Source: Litoribrevibacter sp041590855 | GTDB lineage: Bacteria; Pseudomonadota; Gammaproteobacteria; Pseudomonadales; Litoribrevibacteraceae | DNA: 12,602 nt | Direction of reading: 5' to 3' | Assembly: GCA_041590855.1 (NCBI GenBank) | Contig: JBFHTA010000105.1 | Span: 1 to 12,602 of the forward strand | Shown here: piece after piece, positions 1 through 5,661 of the stretch | Numbering within the stretch: the first letter of the stretch is position 1 | Layout of the letters: every line of letters begins with the position of its first letter | The notes under the pieces: generated by a model | The model's input: only the letters and a program-made list of their open reading frames with translations | The model's database searches: none | What the model was told of the DNA's origin: nothing | Made by a program: the position numbers and the translations under genes

Positions 1-1
1 A

Positions 2-1132
2 ACGCGTTTCTTCACCTGTTTCGCCTTTTCCATCAGCTCGGTTATGGCCATTTGTTTTTCTGGTAACTTATTAACCCTGTTTATTTTTTATGAAGTCTTA
101 ACGCTGGCCACTTACCCATTGGTGACGCACGCTGGTACTGACGCCGCTAAACAAGGTGGCCGTACTTATCTGGGAATTCTGTTAAGTACCTCAATTTGTT
201 TCTTGTTGTTTGCGATTCTGGGGACTTACAGCCTGACCGGTACATTGGATTTCCAGGCTGGCGGAATATTCGATGAATCACACGATAAAGCAATACTTGG
301 CTTCTTACTGGTTTTATTTGCGTTTGGTATTGGTAAAGCCGCTCTCATGCCGTTCCATCGTTGGTTGCCAGCGGCTATGGTTGCGCCTACCCCGGTAAGT
401 GCGCTGTTACATGCGGTGGCTGTAGTAAAAGCTGGTGTGTTCAGTATTCTAAAGGTCGCTGTCTATGTCTTCGGTATCGATGGTTTAGCGGACCTTTCAA
501 CCACTGATTTTGTGTTGTATATGGCGGCAGCCACCATGGTGATCGCATCAATCATTGCGTTAACCAAGGATAACCTGAAAGCACGTTTGGCCTACTCAAC
601 TGTAGCTCAACTGAGTTACATTGTGCTCGGCGCTATGCTGGCTACCACCGCAGGGGCAATTGGTGGTGCCATGCACATTGCCACTCACGCATTTGGAAAG
701 ATCACCCTTTTCTTTGTGGCGGGTGCTATTTACACAACTGCACATAAAAAACTGGTGAGTGAATTAGATGGCATCGGGAAGCGAATGCCTTTGACGATGG
801 CGGCTTTTACTATTGGCGCTCTATCCATGATTGGTTTACCACCAGCGGCGGGCTTTATCTCCAAGTGGTACTTGCTCTTAGGTGCTTTGGATACGGCACA
901 ATGGGTGGCGGTCATTGCGCTTGTTTTGAGTACTTTGCTGAATGCGGCCTATTTTATTCCTATTGTTTACGCGGCGTACTTTAAACCTGAGAAAACAGAA
1001 GCGGCCCATGGCGAAGCATCGTTACCTATCCTTGTTCCGTTATTAATTACCGCAGCCATGACCTTGTTTGTGTTCTTTAACCCTGATTTGCCACTGGCAT
1101 TAGCGAAACAAATGTTGGAGGTAGCCCAATGA
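2..1132 (+). CDS. MrpD/NuoN-like proton-translocating antiporter subunit, 5'-truncated by window
   Basis: Integral membrane subunit of a multi-subunit monovalent cation/H+ antiporter of the Mrp type, in the protein superfamily of the complex I subunits NuoL/M/N. The reading frame is open from base 2, so the ATG at 44 is internal and the real start lies upstream. About 376 residues are visible against roughly 490-500 for the family. Counting from Met44, the conserved channel residues are present: Glu17 in the FIFYEVL helix, Lys98 in GIGKAALMPFHRWLP, Lys129 in HAVAVVKAG, and a later Lys219 in HAFGKITLF. KDNLKARLAYSTVAQLSYI is also typical. The stop TGA overlaps the ATG of the next gene (ATGA at 1129-1132), so translation is probably coupled. 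The exact subunit type (Mrp, or another hydrogenase- or NDH-related module) cannot be fixed without the upstream genes. The protein family is confident; the subunit letter is less so. Confidence 0.85.
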   Translation, partial: TRFFTCFAFSISSVMAICFSGNLLTLFIFYEVLTLATYPLVTHAGTDAAKQGGRTYLGILLSTSICFLLFAILGTYSLTGTLDFQAGGIFDESHDKAILGFLLVLFAFGIGKAALMPFHRWLPAAMVAPTPVSALLHAVAVVKAGVFSILKVAVYVFGIDGLADLSTTDFVLYMAAATMVIASIIALTKDNLKARLAYSTVAQLSYIVLGAMLATTAGAIGGAMHIATHAFGKITLFFVAGAIYTTAHKKLVSELDGIGKRMPLTMAAFTIGALSMIGLPPAAGFISKWYLLLGALDTAQWVAVIALVLSTLLNAAYFIPIVYAAYFKPEKTEAAHGEASLPILVPLLITAAMTLFVFFNPDLPLALAKQMLEVAQ

Positions 1133-1377
1133 GTGAACCTAATAAACATTGGTTAATGAAAGCCGAGTCGATTCGTCTGCTTTGGAAAATCTTTATTGCC
1201 ATTCTGGTGGTGACGGTTTTCTCAGAGTTACTGATCCATAAACATGAATATTTTGGCATTGACGGCACTTTTGGCTTCTCTGCCTGGTACGGGTTTATCA
1301 CCTGCGCGGCCATGGTGCTGGGCGCAAAAGCTCTTGGATATGTATTGAAGCGTGGGGAAGATTATTATGATGATTGA
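1129..1377 (+). CDS. Small two-helix membrane protein of the antiporter operon (unknown function)
   Basis: An 82-residue protein with two hydrophobic stretches, about residues 20-36 (KIFIAILVVTVFSELLI) and 50-68 (AWYGFITCAAMVLGAKALG), followed by a charged end, VLKRGEDYYDD. I cannot assign a family from sequence alone. Its place between two MrpD-like genes and its size suggest a small accessory or structural subunit of the antiporter complex; this is inference. The start is well supported: GGAGGT at 1117-1122 lies six bases before the ATG, and the ATG overlaps the stop of the upstream gene. Its 3' end overlaps the next gene by 11 bases if that gene starts at 1367. Translational coupling on both sides argues for co-production with the large subunits. 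Confidence 0.8.
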   Translation: MSEPNKHWLMKAESIRLLWKIFIAILVVTVFSELLIHKHEYFGIDGTFGFSAWYGFITCAAMVLGAKALGYVLKRGEDYYDD

Positions 1378-3055
1378 GTTTCCTCCAGGCTGGATTATCA
1401 TTGCCGGCGCGCTATTGATCCCTCTGACGAAAGGGGTATTACGCCAAGGGGTGCTTCTGGCTTTGCCATTATTGGCGTTAGCCATGATCTGGACATTACC
1501 TGCAGACGCCAGTTGGCAAGCGGGGTTCCTGGATTACACCTTATCTCCGTTAGAGTTCACTACGGTTGGTAAACTATTCGCTACCATTTTTGCGCTGATG
1601 GTTTTGGTCGGTGGTATATTTGCCATGCGAACCGCCTCCACCTTTGAACTAGCCTCTGCTTTCCTTTACGCAGGCAGCGCCATTGGGGTGACTTCCTCCG
1701 GCGATTTAATCAGCGTATTTATTTACTGGGAGTTGATGGCCATCGGTTCCACGGCGGTGGTTTGGGCAGGAGCAACTGACGGTGCTTATAAAGCCAGCAT
1801 GCGCTACCTATCCATGCACCTGTTCGGTGGTGTTGTATTAATGGCCGGTATCATTTGGCATATACATACCACAGGCTCCACAGAATTTACCGTGTTAGGG
1901 CTAGAGGGCCCGGCTCAATGGCTAATTCTGATTGGATTTTTGGTTAATGCCGGGGCACCGCCGTTTTCCGCTTGGGTTGCAGATGCGTATCCGGAAGCAA
2001 GTCCCAGTGGTGCCGTTTTTCTATCGGCGTTTACCACCAAGACGGCAGTATTTACGCTGTTAATATGCTTCCCGGGTTCCAACATTTTGATCCCCGTCGG
2101 CTGCTTTATGATTTTCTATGGGATTATCTATGCGCTATTGGAAAACGACGCTAGACGCATCCTTTCCTACAGTATTGTTAACCAGGTTGGTTTCATGGTG
2201 ACGGGGATAGGTATAGGCACCGAAATGGCGTTAAATGGCGCTGCGGCCCATGCGTTTGCGCATATCATTTATAAAGCCTTATTGCTTATGACTGCCGGTG
2301 CAGTGTTGTACCAAACAGGTAAACGACGCTGCAGTGATTTAGGTGGTTTGTTCCATAGCATGCCTTTTACTACCGTGTATGGCATCATTGGGGCCTTGGC
2401 CATTTCTTCATTCCCGTTTACCTCTGGGTTTGTTTCTAAGTCCATGATCTCGTCGTCTGCGGCTTATGAGCACATCACTTGGGTGTGGTTCCTATTGGCG
2501 GCAGCCTCTGCAGGTGTCTTCCTTCATGCGGGTGTGAAGTACCCCTGGTTCGTTTTCTTCCAGAAAGATTCCGGGCTACGACCAGCTGATCCACCAAAGA
2601 ATATGCAGTTTGCTATGTTTGTGTTCGCTTTCTTGTGTATCGCGTTGGGGGTATTCCCGCAGCCTCTGTATGACATGCTTCCGTACCCGGTGGAATACGA
2701 AGCCTATACCGCAGATCACCTGGTGACTCAGTTCCAGTTGTTGTTATTTGCTGGTTTAGCCTTCTTCTTGTTACTGCCCATGATGAAGCGAACAGAAACC
2801 ATCAGCCTGGATTTTGATTGGTTCTACCGTAAGCCGGGGCCAGCCTTGTTGAAATGGTTGCTACAAAGCCTTGATAAAGCTCGTCAAGCCTTGGAAGGGG
2901 CTCTCATTGCGTCGATCAAACGGATGATTCAAAACTCCTACGATGCGGAAGAAGGTAAACCCAAAGGGTACTTCGCTCGCTTGTGGCCGACAGAAACCAT
3001 GGTGGTTTGGGTGGCTGTGTTACTGACGGGCTATTTGGTGCTTTATTACATCTAG
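1367..3055 (+). CDS. Second MrpD-like antiporter subunit, divergent type
   Basis: A polytopic membrane protein of 562 residues from ATG 1367 (ATG 1370 is equally possible). It resembles the proton-conducting Nuo/Mrp subunits annotated as Na+/H+ antiporter subunit D. Visible landmarks, numbered from 1367: Glu122 in VFIYWELMA, Lys225 in AFTTKTAVF, ENDARRILSYSIVNQVGF around 258-276, and His/Lys in AHIIYKALLLM (Lys303). The lysine usual in the preceding broken helix is Asn194 here (GFLVNAGAPPF), and the following His is Ser. I believe this replacement is a trait of this subfamily rather than damage. The C-terminal 100 residues add an amphipathic stretch (KARQALEGALIASIKRM) and a final membrane helix (MVVWVAVLLTGYLVLYYI). 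The start was moved from the in-frame GTG at 1352 because GGGGAAG at 1354-1360 sits correctly for ATG 1367. It is the last gene of the operon; no further Mrp genes follow on this strand. Confidence 0.85.
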   Translation: MMIEFPPGWIIIAGALLIPLTKGVLRQGVLLALPLLALAMIWTLPADASWQAGFLDYTLSPLEFTTVGKLFATIFALMVLVGGIFAMRTASTFELASAFLYAGSAIGVTSSGDLISVFIYWELMAIGSTAVVWAGATDGAYKASMRYLSMHLFGGVVLMAGIIWHIHTTGSTEFTVLGLEGPAQWLILIGFLVNAGAPPFSAWVADAYPEASPSGAVFLSAFTTKTAVFTLLICFPGSNILIPVGCFMIFYGIIYALLENDARRILSYSIVNQVGFMVTGIGIGTEMALNGAAAHAFAHIIYKALLLMTAGAVLYQTGKRRCSDLGGLFHSMPFTTVYGIIGALAISSFPFTSGFVSKSMISSSAAYEHITWVWFLLAAASAGVFLHAGVKYPWFVFFQKDSGLRPADPPKNMQFAMFVFAFLCIALGVFPQPLYDMLPYPVEYEAYTADHLVTQFQLLLFAGLAFFLLLPMMKRTETISLDFDWFYRKPGPALLKWLLQSLDKARQALEGALIASIKRMIQNSYDAEEGKPKGYFARLWPTETMVVWVAVLLTGYLVLYYI

Positions 3056-3078
3056 GGACTTGTTCAGAGATTCCCTAG
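3052..3078. terminator. Inverted repeat at the end of the antiporter operon
   Basis: CTAGGGA (3052-3058) and TCCCTAG (3072-3078) form a perfect 7-bp stem with a 13-base loop. The left arm covers the stop codon of the antiporter gene. No run of T follows on either strand, so this is not a classical intrinsic terminator. Its position between convergent genes suggests a role in transcript ending or 3'-end protection. Confidence 0.35.
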
Positions 3079-3104
3079 CCTGATTAATCCAACTAAACTC
3101 AGGC
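3078..3104. terminator. Second inverted repeat between convergent genes
   Basis: GCCTGA (3078-3083) and TCAGGC (3099-3104) form a perfect 6-bp stem with a 15-base loop. The right arm overlaps the stop codon of the histidine kinase read on the minus strand. It abuts the preceding inverted repeat. No T-run is visible, so a terminator role is only suggested by position. Confidence 0.25.
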
Positions 3105-4421
3105 GGATGTTGCACTGGTGGATCTCGCGCTGGTTTCGTTCGCTATGGGTAAGGTTACCGTCACCCGGCTGCCTTGCCCGGCTGTGCTGTCCATCTGAAT
3201 CTCGCCCTGGTGATCCTGGATGATGCTGTAGCAGATAGAGAGCCCTAACCCCGTACCTTTACCCACTTCTTTGGTGGTATAGAAGGGGTCGAATACACGA
3301 TGTTTGACCTCGTCCGGAATGCCTTCGCCAGTGTCTTCAATGCTGATGACAACTTGCTGGTCTTGTTGCTGGCAATGAATATCAATGCGTTTATCCGCGC
3401 TGTGTTCGAGCGCATCTTTGGCATTACTCAGTAAGTTAGTTAAGACTTGCTCAATCTGGATTTCATTGCACAGAATCGCAGGCAGGGTGTCTTCACAGTA
3501 GACGTTAAGTGTGATGTTGTTCAGTCGCAAGGGCTCGCGCAGCAGCGTTAACACCGCATCAATCAGTCGGCTTATATGGCAAGGGGTTTTGGGTAAATCC
3601 ATTGCATCGCGACCAAACAGTTTTAAGTGATTAATGATGGTCGTGGCCCTTTGTACCTGATGCAGAATTTGTTGCAATGCTTTGCTAAGGTGCTGGTGGG
3701 TACCCAGCTTGTGTTGTTCGAGACTTAACTCGGACTGTAACGAAATAATCCCCAGTGGTTGATTTAACTCATGGGCGATTCCCGCAGCCAACCCACCGAT
3801 GGATGCGAGTTTTTCCGATTGAATCAGTTGAGCTTGGGTTTCTTTCAGAGATTGATTCAATTCGATCAATTGCTGGTTCTTCTCATCGGCAAGAGTACGG
3901 GCTTCGGCCAGCTCAGCATTTTTACTCAGTAATTTATTGTTGATATTGACCAGAGTATCGCGGCTTTCCTGTAACCGGTTGGCCAGGTTTTGAATGTCTT
4001 TCAGATAGAGGTCTTTAGGCTCGATTACCATCAGGAAGTCGGGTAACGCATCGTGCGGTGCAAAATGTGAGAGCTTCAACCCGAACCGTTCAAACTCCTG
4101 AATGCTGTTCATGATGGGGGAGCCAACAAAAAACAGCAGTGCATCCTGTTCGGCCAGTAATTGATAACGGAATGCCAAGCTGCTGGTGTGATGTTTCAGA
4201 ATAAAGGTAGTTTTTATGGCAATACGCAAATCATCCAGACTGGGCTTCTTTTTGGGGCGTTCGATGCTGAAGTGTTGATCGAGCGGGTCACTGATGTCGA
4301 TGTCCGGATAAAGGGCTCTCAGCGATGGCCCGATTTGTTGAATCGTCATGGCGTCGTTATTGGCAATGACAATATGAAATGGGAAGGCCTTTGAAAACTC
4401 ACCTGCGTTTGGACAGAGCAC
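3099..4421 (-). CDS. HNOBA-domain sensor histidine kinase, partner of H-NOX
   Basis: A 440-residue, apparently soluble histidine kinase with no membrane helix or signal peptide. Residues about 12-138 match the HNOBA (heme-NO-binding-associated) domain: FPFHIVI near 13-19, HFSIERP near 50-56, FFVGSPIMNS near 97-106, and GLKLSHFAPHDALPDFLMV at 114-132. In animal soluble guanylate cyclase this PAS-like domain sits next to the heme domain and relays its signal. A coiled coil covers about 140-203. HisKA follows with phospho-acceptor His217 in GIAHELNQPLG, then the ATPase domain: N box around Asn329/Asn333, DTGEGIP at 363-369, FDPFYTTK at 377-384 and GKGTGLGL at 387-394. All key residues are present, so it should be active. 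The start is GTG, supported by AGGAGG seven bases upstream. The gene follows the H-NOX gene by 21 bases, so both are surely one operon. The inferred role is to receive the NO-bound H-NOX state and phosphorylate the operon's receiver. Confidence 0.93.
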   Translation of the reverse strand: MLCPNAGEFSKAFPFHIVIANNDAMTIQQIGPSLRALYPDIDISDPLDQHFSIERPKKKPSLDDLRIAIKTTFILKHHTSSLAFRYQLLAEQDALLFFVGSPIMNSIQEFERFGLKLSHFAPHDALPDFLMVIEPKDLYLKDIQNLANRLQESRDTLVNINNKLLSKNAELAEARTLADEKNQQLIELNQSLKETQAQLIQSEKLASIGGLAAGIAHELNQPLGIISLQSELSLEQHKLGTHQHLSKALQQILHQVQRATTIINHLKLFGRDAMDLPKTPCHISRLIDAVLTLLREPLRLNNITLNVYCEDTLPAILCNEIQIEQVLTNLLSNAKDALEHSADKRIDIHCQQQDQQVVISIEDTGEGIPDEVKHRVFDPFYTTKEVGKGTGLGLSICYSIIQDHQGEIQMDSTAGQGSRVTVTLPIANETSARSTSATSA

Positions 4422-4434
4422 CCGATGTCCTCCT
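4422..4434 (-). promoter_or_regulatory. Strong ribosome binding site fixing the GTG start of the kinase
   Basis: On the minus strand AGGAGG (4434-4429) is followed by a 7-base spacer and GTG at 4421-4419. It is the strongest Shine-Dalgarno match of the three-gene operon and lies just after the H-NOX stop codon. It justifies the GTG, which places the HNOBA motif FPFH at residue 13. Confidence 0.75.
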
Positions 4435-4442
4435 ATGTTTTG

Positions 4443-5012
4443 CTAACCGGGACGATACTCCACAAGAAAGGTATCGTGTTCGGTGGCATTGTTTCGGGGG
4501 CGTACCAGCTTCACCTGGCATTGCACATTGCACATGTTGGCGATGCCTTTGACCAGGCCAATGACAAAGTCACTTAAGCCTTCCCGTTGCGAGAAGTAAT
4601 GCAGCTCGAGGGCGTCACTAAAGTTCGGATCGGTGCCTTCGGTATCGGAACACCAGAAGGAAGGTGGTGTGAGTTCAGGAAAGGCATTCACCAATCTTGA
4701 ATGAAGGTTATCCAGATTATCCAGCACGTCTCTTAACGTATCACCTGCCGCTCTGAGTAGGGCGCCGTAGTCGCTGTTCAGGGCGAATTCAATCCAGAAG
4801 GTGCCTACGTCCTGAAGCAATTCCTGAAGGCTTTGATTGGTGCGCTCAGCGGCGGCTACCAGCAGCGATACTGTGAGTTCATCCGGATATTGGCTCATGC
4901 TCAAAAAACTGCCTTCGTTGGCTTGTGAGGCAGACAATACATCTTCCCAGACGGATTCTCCGTGATGACGGATCAAATAGTCTTTGATTGCTCGGTTTAC
5001 CATTCCATACAT
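4443..5012 (-). CDS. hnoX: H-NOX heme nitric oxide sensor protein
   Basis: A stand-alone heme-nitric oxide/oxygen binding (HNOB) protein of 189 residues, the usual family length. It begins with the typical MYGMVNRAIKDYL. The proximal heme ligand is His104 in DNLDNLHSRL, followed by the conserved proline region FPELTPPSF (111-119). The YxSxR heme-propionate motif is present as Tyr139, Ser141, Arg143 (LHYFSQREGL). No tyrosine occurs between Arg143 and the following GLVKG helix, so the distal tyrosine that stabilises O2 in some anaerobe H-NOX proteins appears absent; this predicts NO selectivity. Cys121, Cys161, Cys165 and His179 could form a metal or thiol site like the one described in Shewanella H-NOX, but I cannot verify that alignment. 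The start at 5012 is preferred over ATG 5072: it matches the family N-terminus, and AAGGA lies seven bases upstream. The gene lies between a receiver and an HNOBA kinase. Confidence 0.95.
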   Translation of the reverse strand: MYGMVNRAIKDYLIRHHGESVWEDVLSASQANEGSFLSMSQYPDELTVSLLVAAAERTNQSLQELLQDVGTFWIEFALNSDYGALLRAAGDTLRDVLDNLDNLHSRLVNAFPELTPPSFWCSDTEGTDPNFSDALELHYFSQREGLSDFVIGLVKGIANMCNVQCQVKLVRPRNNATEHDTFLVEYRPG

Positions 5013-5024
5013 GGCCTGTTCCTT
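5013..5024 (-). promoter_or_regulatory. Ribosome binding site deciding the H-NOX start
   Basis: On the minus strand AAGGA (5024-5020) precedes ATG 5012 by seven bases. It falls inside the 20-residue extension that the longer reading frame from 5072 would add, so it favours the shorter, family-like protein. Confidence 0.6.
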
Positions 5025-5122
5025 ACCTTTGTTCTGATTACTGTCTTCTACGGGAATTGCTGTACGGGTCATACGATTGAGGGTGGCTGCTTTGGTGGTG
5101 GTATCTCATAGTTACCGTTGAA

Positions 5123-5512
5123 TCAGGCAGCATCCAAAAGGGTTTTGATGGTTTTATCCAAATCAAGAAAGGATAATGGCTTAGTCACCACGGCATCGAC
5201 GCCCATGACATCTGCGTTGGCCAGGTAGTTCTCACCGGCAATCCGACCGCCGCCGGACATAGCGATGATCTTGCAGGGAAACGCGTACTCGCAGGCATCG
5301 GTTTTAGTGGCCAGTTTGAGGATTAATTCCAGGCCGTCTACATCGGGCATGATGATATCGGTGATGAGTACGTCAGGGTGTTCCTGATGGTAGAGCTTTA
5401 ACCCTTGTCGGCCATCAAAGGCGGCGATGACATCGTAGCCTGCAAATTCGAGGCATTGCTTCAGTGAATTATTGAATTCCGGATCGTCATCTACCAAGAG
5501 AATTTTAGCCAT
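5123..5512 (-). CDS. Stand-alone CheY-like response regulator receiver
   Basis: A 129-residue single receiver domain and nothing else. The acidic pocket is Asp8-Asp9-Asp10 (LLVDDDPEF), the phospho-acceptor is Asp52 (LITDIIMPDVDG), the switch residue is Ser86 (IIAMSGGG), and the invariant lysine is Lys111 (VVTKPLS). All catalytic residues are intact, so it should be phosphorylated, most simply by the HNOBA kinase encoded two genes downstream. With no DNA-binding or enzymatic output domain, it must act by protein contact, as in CheY- or Spo0F-type relays. It is the first gene of the operon and ends 110 bases before the H-NOX start. The ribosome site is weak (GGGAA eight bases before the ATG). 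The receiver fold is certain; kinase pairing is inferred from the operon. Confidence 0.93.
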   Translation of the reverse strand: MAKILLVDDDPEFNNSLKQCLEFAGYDVIAAFDGRQGLKLYHQEHPDVLITDIIMPDVDGLELILKLATKTDACEYAFPCKIIAMSGGGRIAGENYLANADVMGVDAVVTKPLSFLDLDKTIKTLLDAA

Positions 5513-5661
5513 ACTACAGTTCCCGGTCTGTTACGTCTGTATTGATTAATCGCTCATTACGCCATGCTTAGAGGTTTGTTTCTGAACGTATATAGATAGG
5601 TTTAGACTAAAACCCGAAGGGCAGCAAGGCGGCAATAGAATGGGTTAGGGCGTAGATCAAT

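Noticed and set aside
1352..1366. GTG 1352 as start of the second MrpD-like subunit.
   Set aside because: The better-placed GGGGAAG lies inside this extension and serves ATG 1367 (or 1370).
5013..5072. A 20-residue N-terminal extension of H-NOX from ATG 5072.
   Set aside because: H-NOX proteins begin at MYG, the extension matches nothing, and it contains the ribosome site for ATG 5012.
5613..5621. CCCGAAGGG followed on the minus strand by TTTTAG, a candidate terminator after the EAL gene.
   Set aside because: The stem is only three base pairs and the T-run is short, so it is too weak to call.
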